This document shows positions 1 through 9,179 of a stretch of 64,000 bases of DNA, piece by piece. Both the position numbers and the translations under genes were made by a program. The DNA comes from G958295645 sp965242735 (GTDB lineage: Bacteria > Gemmatimonadota > Gemmatimonadetes > Longimicrobiales > Gaopeijiaceae): positions 2,294,001-2,358,000 of the forward strand of contig OZ251497.1 in the NCBI GenBank assembly GCA_965242735.1. The letters are read 5' to 3'. The notes beneath the pieces were generated by a model. It saw nothing but the letters and a program-made list of their open reading frames with translations. It had not been told where the DNA came from and did not search any database. Numbering within the stretch: the first letter of the stretch is position 1; each line of letters opens with the position of its first letter.

Positions 1-149
1 GGCCGGCGTCGTGGCGCTGGGTGGCCCGACGGTTCGATTCCCCGGCGACGGCGACGGCGTGTCCTCGTCCAGCTTCTCGGCCCGGGCGGCGGAGTTGCCG
101 ATCGTGGCGGCCCGAGTCCCTGCCGACGTGCCCTCCCTCCGAGGGATGC

Positions 150-608
150 TCACCGGTCCGCGCCACCGCCCTTCGACGAGGGCGGCTTTCGCGCAGGCCC
201 GCCGGAGTCCCTGCCCTGGCGGCGGCGGTCCCGCCCGGACGAGGCAGGCGCGGACTCCGCCGAAGCACCGGACTGGCCCGGCGCCGCGTCGCTCGCCTTG
301 GCCCGCGCCGGCTTGGCCTTGTCGCCGCCCTCGCTCCCGCTCTTGTCCTTAGCGGCGCGCCCGCCCTCGCCCTCCCGAGACGACGAGCCGTCTCCCGCTC
401 CCTCTCGCGCCGCCTTCTTGTAGCCCTCGGAGCGATAGTCGGTGATGTAGAAGCCCTCGCCCTTGAAGAGGAGGCCCGCGCCGCCGGAGATCAGCCGTTG
501 CGCTTCGCTGCCGCATTCGGTGCAGTCGGCCACCGGTTCGTCGCTCATCTTCTGAAAGAGGTCGAACGCGTGCCCGCACTCCGAGCACCGGTATTCGTAG
601 GTCGGCAT
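150..608 (-). CDS. FmdB-family zinc ribbon protein
   Basis: The 152-residue protein begins MPTYEYRCSECGHAF, the signature of the FmdB regulatory-type zinc ribbon. Two CxxC pairs (C8/C11 and C29/C32) should bind one zinc ion. Residues 1 to about 62 form the conserved domain, ending with the GFYITDYR-like segment typical of the family. The remaining ~90 residues are a charged Ser/Gly/Lys/Glu-rich tail that is probably disordered. I chose the ATG at 608 because the zinc ribbon starts there, although the frame is open upstream. The cellular role of this family is poorly defined; regulation of amidase or formamidase genes has been proposed for some members. No operon partner is visible on either side. 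Confidence 0.9.
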   Translation of the reverse strand: MPTYEYRCSECGHAFDLFQKMSDEPVADCTECGSEAQRLISGGAGLLFKGEGFYITDYRSEGYKKAAREGAGDGSSSREGEGGRAAKDKSGSEGGDKAKPARAKASDAAPGQSGASAESAPASSGRDRRRQGRDSGGPARKPPSSKGGGADR

Positions 609-687
609 CGCGACGCTTGGGCGGCTCCTTCCTGGCCGAACGCGAAACCCTCGGGCGAACCGCAAATTAACACTCAGCCGCTGCCCC

Positions 688-783
688 AATCGTGGCCGGC
701 GCGGGACGACTGGCGGCCTCTCCGCGCCCCGGGCGCCCGTTTCCGGCGCGACCGCCGCCCGAATCGTGGTCGGCCCGGGACGA
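688..783. repeat. Imperfect direct repeat, period 74 bp
   Basis: The 22-bp segment at 688-709 recurs at 762-783 with three mismatches (core AATCGTGG then CGGGACGA). It looks like a tandem duplication that has since diverged. The 74-bp spacing matches similar duplications elsewhere in this window. Confidence 0.6.
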
Positions 784-941
784 GGCGTTACGGCGGCGCG
801 GCCAACCAGCGCCCTCATGGGCACGGCCCGGCGAAGCGTAAGCAGCCCCGGCGGCAGAGAAGCAGACAGCCCGCGAGGCACGAAGGGCTGCGCTGCGGGG
901 CCGACCGACCACGGGCTGGACGAGAACGAAAGCGGCGGGCC

Positions 942-980
942 GTCTCATGGCACGGTCTCATGGCGCGGTCTCATGGCACG
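942..980. repeat. 13-bp tandem repeat, three copies
   Basis: The unit GTCTCATGGCACG occurs at 942-954, 955-967 (one mismatch) and 968-980 with no spacer. Each copy contains an ATG, but none opens a recognisable gene. Confidence 0.85.
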
Positions 981-1125
981 ACGAGGGACGCGGGCTGCGG
1001 GGATGCCGAACTCGACGGCGGGGTCCGACCCCGGCCAACGCCTTCTTTCGTGCGACTTCGCCGCCACCTCGCCGCGGCCGAACATCGCGTTTGCGTCGCA
1101 ACGAACGTCGCGCTACGTTCGTCCC

Positions 1126-1317
1126 ATGGGCCTCCAGGACGCCATCGCCGACCTCCACCGAATCGCCATCGTTGAAGGGAAGCCGACCTCCACGGCGAGA
1201 TTGCGCGTATTGGCGCGGTTCGTCGTGGAGGAGCTCGCTCGTCGCGGCCTGGGTGGTGCGCTGACGGAGGTCTCCGTGGCGGGCGGCGCAAGACGCAAGT
1301 CGTGGGACGTGTCTTGA
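1126..1317 (+). CDS. Hypothetical protein, 5' part of a probably frameshifted gene
   Basis: This frame encodes 63 residues from an ATG at 1126 (MGLQDAIADLHRIAIVEGKP). It has ordinary protein composition with an Ala/Leu/Arg-rich helical segment (RLRVLARFVVEELARRG). It stops abruptly at 1317, while the overlapping frame that continues from about 1281 reads RRKTQVVGRVLIGEVTNVQ and runs directly into the next gene. A single-base shift near 1285-1300 would join the two into one protein of about 173 residues. I do not recognise the family. A sequencing error or a genuine inactivating mutation are both possible. Confidence 0.4.
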   Translation: MGLQDAIADLHRIAIVEGKPTSTARLRVLARFVVEELARRGLGGALTEVSVAGGARRKSWDVS

Positions 1318-1646
1318 TTGGTGAAGTCACCAATGTACAGATGTATTCTCCCGAGATCGTGACCAGATACATCATGATATTCAATGTTGCCGAGGATGCC
1401 TTCAGTTCTCGGCATCATTGCACATGGTCCGAGTTGCTTCGGCATCGAATTCAGCGACTTTCCGGTCGGCCGCCGCCGTCTTGGAGCATCGGGATGATTG
1501 AAGCGTCATGGTTTGTCGAAGTCGACTTCGCGCACGGTCCCCGGATTGTGTCCGGAGAAGAGGAAGCAATGGACTTCTTCGATTGCTTGGTCGACCAGGT
1601 TCGCGCCAGGAACCCGTCGATCGGAGGCGAACGAGGTCAATCATGA
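1302..1646 (+). CDS. Hypothetical protein coupled to a DNA methyltransferase (3' part of frameshifted gene)
   Basis: The 114-residue frame starts at a GTG at 1302 but is also open upstream, which fits a gene whose 5' part lies in the other frame at 1126. It ends in a 4-bp ATGA overlap with the methyltransferase start, so the two are probably co-translated. The sequence is rich in aromatic and acidic residues (HCTWSELLRHRI, ASWFVEVDFAHG, EEAMDFFDCL) and looks like a folded domain. The DNA is visibly richer in A+T than its neighbours, as in acquired restriction-modification or defence cassettes. A nuclease or specificity partner is conceivable from context only; I see no clear PD-(D/E)xK motif. 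Confidence 0.55.
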   Translation: MGRVLIGEVTNVQMYSPEIVTRYIMIFNVAEDAFSSRHHCTWSELLRHRIQRLSGRPPPSWSIGMIEASWFVEVDFAHGPRIVSGEEEAMDFFDCLVDQVRARNPSIGGERGQS

Positions 1647-2602
1647 ACACGATGGCCACGCTCGTCGACAGGCACCTGCCGAGCGTCGAGCTCTCGGAGG
1701 CGTCTCTGAGGACGGCGTTGCCCCAAATGGCCAAGAGCCCGAGGCAAGTAGCCCGGATCGCGGATGCTTTGCGGGAGATGCCGTCGCGGCACCGGATGGT
1801 GCGGGGCGACGCCCGGCGCCTGTCGCAATTCGTGAAGGATCCCGTCCACCTGGTGGTCACGTCGCCGCCGTACTGGACGCTCAAGGAGTACAAGGACGGC
1901 GCCGGCCAGCTTGGCCATGTTGCCGACTACGACAGGTTCGTGGCCGAGTTGGCCAGGGCGTGGAGCGAGTGCTACCGCGTGCTGGCGCCTGGAGGTCGCT
2001 TGATCGTCGTCGTGGGAGACGTTTGCCTTTCCAGGCGACGGCACGGCCGGCATGTCGTCTATCCGCTCCATGCCAGCATACAAGAATCCTGCCGAAGAAT
2101 AGGATTCGACAACTTGGCACCGATCATTTGGCACAAGATCGCCAACGCGGAATTCGAGATGGGACCCGGCGGCTTCCTCGGCAAGCCCTACGAGCCGAAC
2201 GCCGTCGTCAAGAACGACATCGAGTTCGTTCTCATGCAGCGCAAGCCGGGAGGCTACCGCAGTCCCTCGCTCGAGGCGCGAGCCATGAGCGTCATTTCCG
2301 AGACCGACCATCGCAAGTGGTTCCGCCAGATCTGGACCTTGCCGGGCACGTCGAGCAAGGGCCATCCCGCCCCCTATCCGCTGGAACTCGCCAACCGTCT
2401 CGTGCGCATGTTCTCGTTTGTGGGCGACACGGTCCTGGACCCGTTTCTCGGCACGGGAACGACGTCCGTGGCCGCCGCCATGGCCGGTCGCAACAGCGTC
2501 GGCGTGGAAGTCAGCCCGGACTACCTGGACATGGCACGCCGACGGTTCTTGGCGGAGGGCAACGACATCTTCGGCCTCTGGAACCTGGAGGTCGCGAAGT
2601 AG
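1643..2602 (+). CDS. Site-specific DNA methyltransferase (N4-cytosine or N6-adenine, beta order)
   Basis: The 319-residue protein has the catalytic motif TSPPYW at residues 73-78 near the N-terminus and the SAM-binding motif DPFLGTGTT at 266-274 near the C-terminus. That catalytic-before-SAM order defines beta-class amino-methyltransferases, and the TSPPY form is common among N4-cytosine enzymes. The start at 1643 is set by a 4-bp overlap with the upstream stop. No restriction endonuclease is recognisable nearby, so it is either an orphan methylase or half of a restriction-modification pair with the small upstream gene. Recognition sequence unknown. The C-terminal coding end is duplicated just downstream. 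Confidence 0.9.
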   Translation: MNTMATLVDRHLPSVELSEASLRTALPQMAKSPRQVARIADALREMPSRHRMVRGDARRLSQFVKDPVHLVVTSPPYWTLKEYKDGAGQLGHVADYDRFVAELARAWSECYRVLAPGGRLIVVVGDVCLSRRRHGRHVVYPLHASIQESCRRIGFDNLAPIIWHKIANAEFEMGPGGFLGKPYEPNAVVKNDIEFVLMQRKPGGYRSPSLEARAMSVISETDHRKWFRQIWTLPGTSSKGHPAPYPLELANRLVRMFSFVGDTVLDPFLGTGTTSVAAAMAGRNSVGVEVSPDYLDMARRRFLAEGNDIFGLWNLEVAK

Positions 2603-2657
2603 CGACCATCGACATCTTCGGCCTTTGGAAGCTGGAGGTCGCGGAACAGCAACCATC
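2564..2657 (+). repeat. 47-bp tandem duplication of the methyltransferase 3' end
   Basis: The 47 bp at 2564-2610, which encode the last residues (DIFGLWNLEV) and stop of the methyltransferase, recur at 2611-2657 with about seven mismatches. In the second copy the in-frame stop has changed, so it is a non-coding echo of the gene end. Confidence 0.85.
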
Positions 2658-2665
2658 GGCGCCGC

Positions 2666-4318
2666 TCAGGCGGGATTGTCGCGCGTCCCCCAGACGGCCC
2701 GGAGTTCCCCGCTGATTTCTCCCAGCGTGGCGCCGGCCTTGACCGCGGCGATCATGGGAGGCAGCAGGTTGTCGCTGCCGGCGGCGGCCAGGCGAATCCG
2801 ATCGAGCGTCCGGGCGGACGCCTCCGCGTCGCGCCGCGCCCGGTGTTCGGCCAGCGCCGCCTTCTGACGGGACTCCATCTCGTCGTAGTCGGGGCGGGGC
2901 GGCGGATCGGGAGCTTCTTCCTCCACGTGCCGGTTGACGCCGACCACTGCGCGCGCGCCCGATTCGACCGCAAGATGGAACTCGTAGGCAGCCCGGTGGA
3001 TGTCTTCCTGCATGAAGTCTATGGCGGCCGCCGCGCCTCCCAGTGCGGCCACGCGTTCCATCACATCCCGCGCGCCGGCCTCGATCCGATGCGTGAGGGT
3101 CTCCACCAGAAAGCTGCCTCCAAGCGGGTCGGCGGAAGCCGTGACGCCCGACTCCTCCGCGAGGATCTGCTGCGTGCGCAGGGCCAGCGCGGCGGACTCG
3201 GCGGTGGGGAGTCCCAAGGCCTCGTCGTAGCCGTTCGCGTGCAGGGACTGCGTGCCGCCCAGCGCCGCCGCCAACGCCTGGATCGTCACGCGCACGACGT
3301 TGTTCATGGGCTGCTGGGCCGTCAGCGTGGAGCCGCCGGTCTGCGTGTGGAAGCGCAGCCGGCAACAGGAGTCGGGCGCCCCGTAGCGTTCCCGCATCGC
3401 GCGGGCCCAGATGCGGCGGGCGGCGCGGAACTTGGCCACTTCCTCGAAGAGATCGTTGTGCGCGGCGAAGAAGAACGAGACGCGCGGGGCGAAGTCCTCC
3501 ACGCGCAGTCCGCTGGATCGCGCCAGCTCCACGTACTCCAACGCGTTGGCGAGCGTGAAGCCGACCTCTTGCGTGGCGGTGGAGCCGGCTTCGCGGATGT
3601 GGTAGCCGGACACGGAGATGGGATTCCAGCGCGGCAGCTCGCGGGCGCAAAACGCGATGACGTCGGTCGCAAGCCGCAACGAGGGCTGGACAGGATAGAT
3701 GTACGTGCCACGCGCCACGTATTCCTTGAGAATGTCGTTCTGGACCGTGCCGGAGAGACGATCGCGCGCGATGCCCTGCTCGTCGGCCAGCGCGACGTAC
3801 AGCGCCAGGAGCACGGCCGCCGTGGCGTTGATGGTCATCGAGCAGGACACGCGATCCAAAGCGATCCCGTCGAGCAGCGCCCGCATGTCGGCGATGGAGT
3901 CGATGGCCACGCCCACGCGGCCGACTTCTCCGGCGGCCAGGTTCGCGTCGGAGTCGAGGCCCATCTGCGTGGGCAGGTCGAACGCGACCGACAGGCCGGT
4001 CGTGCCCTGGTCCAGAAGGAAGCGGTAGCGCCGGTTCGTCTCCTCGGCCGTCCCGTAGCCGGCGTATTGGCGCATCGTCCATACGCGACCCCGGTACATC
4101 GAAGGATGGACGCCGCGCGTGAACGGAAAGGCTCCCGGGGCGCCCAGGTCCTCGGCGAGGGAAAAGTCCTTCGGCCACTCCCTCGCCACGTGCGGGAGGG
4201 CGTCGTCCGTGCTGCTCACTGCGGCGACGGCCGAGCCGCGCGACGCGCACGCCGGCGAGCGGCCCGCGGCCGAACGCGCGCCTCGCTCACGGCTGTCCCT
4301 CGAACGCCACCAAGACAT
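2666..4318 (-). CDS. Methylmalonyl-CoA mutase-type acyl-CoA mutase, large (catalytic) subunit
   Basis: The 550-residue protein carries the TIM-barrel catalytic domain of coenzyme B12-dependent acyl-CoA mutases: FPFTRGVHPSMYRGRVWTMRQYAGY, GTTGLSVAFDLPTQMG, SMTINATA, GTVQNDILKEY and SVSGYHIREAG. It has no C-terminal B12-binding domain, so a separate small subunit must exist outside this window. It follows the biotin carrier and carboxylase genes, which fits propionyl-CoA to (R)-methylmalonyl-CoA to succinyl-CoA conversion. The start is uncertain: the ATG at 4318 overlaps the upstream gene by 32 bp, and a GTG at 4219 lies just before the conserved region. Confidence 0.92.
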   Translation of the reverse strand: MSWWRSRDSRERGARSAAGRSPACASRGSAVAAVSSTDDALPHVAREWPKDFSLAEDLGAPGAFPFTRGVHPSMYRGRVWTMRQYAGYGTAEETNRRYRFLLDQGTTGLSVAFDLPTQMGLDSDANLAAGEVGRVGVAIDSIADMRALLDGIALDRVSCSMTINATAAVLLALYVALADEQGIARDRLSGTVQNDILKEYVARGTYIYPVQPSLRLATDVIAFCARELPRWNPISVSGYHIREAGSTATQEVGFTLANALEYVELARSSGLRVEDFAPRVSFFFAAHNDLFEEVAKFRAARRIWARAMRERYGAPDSCCRLRFHTQTGGSTLTAQQPMNNVVRVTIQALAAALGGTQSLHANGYDEALGLPTAESAALALRTQQILAEESGVTASADPLGGSFLVETLTHRIEAGARDVMERVAALGGAAAAIDFMQEDIHRAAYEFHLAVESGARAVVGVNRHVEEEAPDPPPRPDYDEMESRQKAALAEHRARRDAEASARTLDRIRLAAAGSDNLLPPMIAAVKAGATLGEISGELRAVWGTRDNPA

Positions 4319-4883
4319 CGCCCTTGTTCACCGCCGCGCCCTCGTCCACAAGCACCTCGGCCACTCTCCCGGCGGCGGCGGCGCGTAGCTCGTTCTCCAT
4401 CTTCATGGCCTCCACCACCACGATTCGGTCTCCGGCCTCCACCGCGTCGCCGGCCCGCACGGCGACCTGAACCACCAACCCAGGCATCGGCGCCCGCACC
4501 GCCTCGGCCCGGCGCCCTGCCCCCTGCTTGGCCGACATGTCGCGCAGCTGCGCCGTCCGCTCGTCCAAGACTTCCGCCTCGACCCGCCGGCCGCCCCAAT
4601 GCAGGACCCAGCGGCCTCCCGGCCCCCGCTTCGCGACCAGGTCGTGCGAGCGCCCGTCCACCAGCAGCCCAAAGCGCGTCCCCCTGCCTCGCCGCGCACC
4701 GGCCTCGTCGTCGCCGACGGCCCGAAGGTCGCACGCCGTCTCGCGCCCATCCACGCGCACGCGGTCTCCGTGCACCTCCACGACGCGAACGCCGCCCGGC
4801 AACGCGACGCGATAGCGAACCCGCCCCGCCGGAAGCGCGGTCACCGGTCGGCTCCCGCAACGGCCCTTCGCGGAGGCGCCCAC
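4287..4883 (-). CDS. Biotin carboxyl carrier protein of an acyl-CoA carboxylase
   Basis: The 198-residue protein ends in a biotinyl/lipoyl domain with the biotinylation motif EAMKMEN near residue 160, preceded by the usual APMPGLVVQV and followed by VNKGDVLVAFEG. The N-terminal ~110 residues resemble the BT domain that links carrier to carboxylase in propionyl-CoA carboxylase alpha chains. It lies 10 bp after the biotin carboxylase, so what is often one polypeptide is split here. It would carry carboxybiotin from the biotin carboxylase to the PccB-type transferase. GTG start. Confidence 0.9.
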   Translation of the reverse strand: MGASAKGRCGSRPVTALPAGRVRYRVALPGGVRVVEVHGDRVRVDGRETACDLRAVGDDEAGARRGRGTRFGLLVDGRSHDLVAKRGPGGRWVLHWGGRRVEAEVLDERTAQLRDMSAKQGAGRRAEAVRAPMPGLVVQVAVRAGDAVEAGDRIVVVEAMKMENELRAAAAGRVAEVLVDEGAAVNKGDVLVAFEGQP

Positions 4884-4893
4884 GCAGGCCCGG

Positions 4894-6381
<1,488 letters not shown>

Positions 6382-6459
6382 GCGCGGCGCCTCCGGGAAG
6401 CCGCAAGAACGGACGGACGGGACGCGCGGGCGCGCCGGCATCCCTCCGGTCCGTCAAAG

Positions 6460-7293
6460 CTACTTCATCTCGCGCGCGACCGTGGTCTCCCCGCCGTCCC
6501 GGCGAATGCGGAAGCGCACTTCCTCGCCTTCGTCGTACGAGCGCAGGACTCGGCGCAGCTTGGCCACGTCCTCCACCGGCCTGCCGTCCACGTGGGTCAC
6601 CACGTCTCCGCCGCGCAACCCGGTCCACGAGTCAGCGTCGGCGTCCACGACCAGCACGCCCGTGTCGACGCCAAAGTATGCGCCCAAGTCGGGATTGAGG
6701 TCCAGGAGCTCCAGCCCGGCGACGCCTCGCCCAAGCCAGAACCGAACCCGGCTCAAGGTGTCCACCCCAGACCGGATGCGATCGGCCGTGATGCGGAAGC
6801 CGTCGAGCGCGATGCCGGCCGCTTCCATCCTTCTCTCGAGTTCGGACATGTCGGCGAACTTGCAACGCTTCTGGGGGAGGACCTCCACGACCAGCGCCTC
6901 GTCGCCGCGAAGCACTTCGAACTCGAACGCGTCGCCTTCTTCGATGTCCAGGCCGCCGACGACCGCATTGAATCGCTGTGCGGACGCGGCCGTCAAGTCC
7001 CGGCCCGCGACCGCCGTCATCACGTCTCCGGCTCGCAATCCGGCCGCTTCGGCCGCTCCGCCGCGCGAAACTTGGTCTATGCGCACGCCCGCTTCGCCAT
7101 GGTCGCGCGAATTGTAGTCCGCGTAGATGCCGAACACGAAGTCCTCGTGCGCGCCCGTCGAGCCGACCGAGTACCGCGCGCAGTCGCTGTCCGAGTCCTG
7201 GGCCGCCGCCGGGGCCGCCGTCAGCCCGTCCGTCGCCAGGACGCCGAGCAGCGCCGCCAGCCATGTCTTCGTCCCGCTGTTCGTCTTCCTCAT
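6460..7293 (-). CDS. Secreted PDZ-domain protein
   Basis: The 277-residue protein opens with a signal peptide (MRKTNSGTKTWLAALLGVLA, then AAPAAAQ). It has two PDZ-like modules, near residues 66-140 (GGAAEAAGLRAGDVMTAVAGRDL) and 205-275 (LRGGDVVTHVDGRPV). No protease domain is present, so it probably works as a periplasmic or exported scaffold or substrate-recognition factor. A good Shine-Dalgarno sequence (GGAGG, 10 nt before the ATG) supports the start. It sits inside the propionyl-CoA carboxylase operon without an obvious functional link. Confidence 0.85.
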   Translation of the reverse strand: MRKTNSGTKTWLAALLGVLATDGLTAAPAAAQDSDSDCARYSVGSTGAHEDFVFGIYADYNSRDHGEAGVRIDQVSRGGAAEAAGLRAGDVMTAVAGRDLTAASAQRFNAVVGGLDIEEGDAFEFEVLRGDEALVVEVLPQKRCKFADMSELERRMEAAGIALDGFRITADRIRSGVDTLSRVRFWLGRGVAGLELLDLNPDLGAYFGVDTGVLVVDADADSWTGLRGGDVVTHVDGRPVEDVAKLRRVLRSYDEGEEVRFRIRRDGGETTVAREMK

Positions 7294-7625
7294 CTTCTCT
7301 TCCCTCCGTCTCGTTGCAAAGCCTGTGCCGTCCGATGGAAGCGGCCCTGCCGGGGATCGTCGCCCAGGCCGTGGCCGCCGCTGGCGGGCAGGTCGTGGCA
7401 GGAACCGCACCGGTGCTGCCCACCGAAGAATTGGACGCGCGCAACGCCGTCCGGGTTGCCCGAGCGGCGCTCCGACACGCAACCGATGCGGGCAAACGGT
7501 TGGCGAGCAACCGCGCGCGCCGTGAAGGCTCCGTCGCGCCGCCCCGGCACTCAGGGCGGAACGTTGCCGTGCTTCTTCGGCCGTCGTTCCCCGCCTCGTC
7601 CGGGCACGCCAGCAGCGCCCGGCCC
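7294..7625. other. Intergenic region between pccB and the PDZ gene
   Basis: The 332-bp gap holds an imperfect duplicate of the pccB 3' end (7550-7580) and no convincing gene. One minus-strand frame reads a short CGSCH motif, which resembles a haem-binding motif but stands alone. A promoter for the PDZ gene may be here; I could not identify one with confidence. Confidence 0.45.
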
Positions 7626-7655
7626 TCAGAGCGGGATGTTGCCGTGCTTCTTCGG
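7550..7655 (-). repeat. 75-bp-period duplication of the pccB 3' end
   Basis: The 31 bp covering the last codons and stop of pccB (7625-7655) recur at 7550-7580 with three mismatches, including the CCGAAGAAGCACGGCAAC core. The copy lies just downstream of the gene in its direction of transcription. It is the same kind of terminal duplication seen after purC. Confidence 0.85.
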
Positions 7656-9179
7656 AGGATTCGCGTCGCGCTTCTCGGCCAGCATGTCCAGCGCGCCCAC
7701 CAACCTCGGCCGCGTGTCGCGCGGGTCGATGACGTCGTCCACGTACCCTCGCGACGCGGCGACGTAGGGATGAGCGAACGTTTCTCGGTACTCGGCCATC
7801 TTCGCTTCGGCGGCGGCTTCCGGATCGGCGGCATCCGCGATTTCCCTGCGGAACAGGATCTCGACGGCGCCCTTCGGGCCCATCACCGCGATCTCGGCGC
7901 CGGGCCAGGCCAAGTTGACGTCGCCCCGGACGTGCTTCGAGTTCATGACGTCGTAGGCGCCGCCGTACGCCTTGCGCGTGATCACCGTCACCTTGGGCAC
8001 CGTCGCCTCGCAGAAGGCGTAGAGAAGCTTGGCGCCGTGCCGGATGATGCCGCCGTGTTCCTGCTTCACCCCCGGCAGAAAGCCGGGCACGTCCTCGAAC
8101 ACGACCAGCGGGATGTTGAACGCGTCGCAGAAGCGCACGAAGCGCGCGCCCTTGACGGACGAATCGATGTCCAGCGCGCCGGCCAGCACGGCGGGCTGGT
8201 TCGCGACCACCCCGACCGAGCGTCCTCCCAGGTGGGCGAAGCCCGTGACCAAGTTGGGCGCGAAGCGCGCGTGGGTCTCGTGGAAGTCGCCGTCGTCGAC
8301 GACCGCGCGGATCACCTCCAGCATGTCGTAGGGGAGACTGGGGTTCTCGGGCGCCACGGTCGCCAGCGACTCGTCGCGGCGGTCTCGCGGATCCCGGCCG
8401 GAACCCGCGGGAGGCTTCTCGGCGTTGTTCTGGGGAACGAACTTGAAGAGGTCGCGCACGGCCACCAGGCATTCCGCTTCCGTGTCGTGGACGAAGTGGG
8501 CCACCCCGGAGCGCTCCGCGTGCACGTCGGCGCCGCCCAGGCTCTCCATGTCCACGGCCTCGTGCGTGACGGCCTTCACCACGTCCGGGCCGGTCACGAA
8601 CATGTAGCTGGCGCCGCGCACCATGTAGACCCAGTCGGTGATGGCCGGCGAGTACACGGCGCCGCCCGCGCAGGGGCCGAGAACGACGCTGACCTGGGGC
8701 ACCACGCCCGACGCCAGCGTGTTGCGCAGGAAGATGTCGGCGTAGCCCCCCAGGGAAACCACGCCTTCTTGGATGCGCGCGCCTCCGGAGTCGTTGAGCC
8801 CGATCAGCGGCGCGCCGTTCTTGAGCGCCATTTCCTGGACCTTGACGATCTTCTCGGCGTGCGCCTCGCCCAGCGAGCCCCCCAAGACGGTGAAGTCCTG
8901 GGAGAACACGTAGGTCAGCCGACCGCGAATCGCCCCGTAGCCGGTGACCACGCCGTCGCCGAGGAAGCTGTGCGCGTCCATGCCGAAGTCGCGCGCCCGG
9001 TGGGTCACGAAGCGACCGATCTCCGTGAACGAGCCCTCGTCGAGGAGGAGATCGAGCCGCTCGCGGGCCAGCAGCTTGCCGCGGGCGCGCTGGGCCTCGT
9101 TGCGACGCTCGCCACCGCCCAGGGCCGCTTGGCGTCCGAGCGCCTCGAGCCGCGCGACGGCGTCCGGGCGGCCGGTCAT
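7626..9179 (-). CDS. pccB: Acyl-CoA (propionyl-CoA) carboxylase carboxyltransferase subunit
   Basis: The 517-residue carboxyltransferase moves CO2 from carboxybiotin to propionyl-CoA (or acetyl-CoA). It shows the crotonase-fold pair typical of PccB/AccD5: LIGLNDSGGARIQEGV, GPCAGGAVYSPAITDW, then FEDVPGFLPGVKQEHGG, YGGAYDVMNSKHV and AWPGAEIAVMGPKGAVEILFRREI. The length is normal for the family, and the C-terminus KKHGNIPL is canonical. Its start overlaps the stop of the upstream lipoprotein gene in an ATGA junction. Its partner subunits lie downstream. Confidence 0.96.
   Translation of the reverse strand: MTGRPDAVARLEALGRQAALGGGERRNEAQRARGKLLARERLDLLLDEGSFTEIGRFVTHRARDFGMDAHSFLGDGVVTGYGAIRGRLTYVFSQDFTVLGGSLGEAHAEKIVKVQEMALKNGAPLIGLNDSGGARIQEGVVSLGGYADIFLRNTLASGVVPQVSVVLGPCAGGAVYSPAITDWVYMVRGASYMFVTGPDVVKAVTHEAVDMESLGGADVHAERSGVAHFVHDTEAECLVAVRDLFKFVPQNNAEKPPAGSGRDPRDRRDESLATVAPENPSLPYDMLEVIRAVVDDGDFHETHARFAPNLVTGFAHLGGRSVGVVANQPAVLAGALDIDSSVKGARFVRFCDAFNIPLVVFEDVPGFLPGVKQEHGGIIRHGAKLLYAFCEATVPKVTVITRKAYGGAYDVMNSKHVRGDVNLAWPGAEIAVMGPKGAVEILFRREIADAADPEAAAEAKMAEYRETFAHPYVAASRGYVDDVIDPRDTRPRLVGALDMLAEKRDANPPKKHGNIPL

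Larger units (their letters stand above)
609..1125. other. Intergenic region with short tandem duplications
   Basis: I see no convincing gene here. The stretch separates the minus-strand FmdB gene from the plus-strand methyltransferase patch, so promoters for both should lie in it, but I could not pick out convincing -35/-10 pairs. It contains a 22-bp motif repeated at a 74-bp distance and a 13-bp unit present three times in tandem, listed separately. Confidence 0.5.

Noticed and set aside
30..50. GGTTCGATTCCCC resembling a tRNA T-arm at the left edge
   Set aside because: The flanking five bases do not pair to form a T-stem, and no CCA end or acceptor stem follows.
7290..7550. Minus-strand frame with a CGSCH haem-like motif
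   Set aside because: A single CxxCH in an otherwise Arg/Gly-rich frame overlapping the pccB echo; no signal peptide or cytochrome context. Could be a decayed fragment but not supportable.
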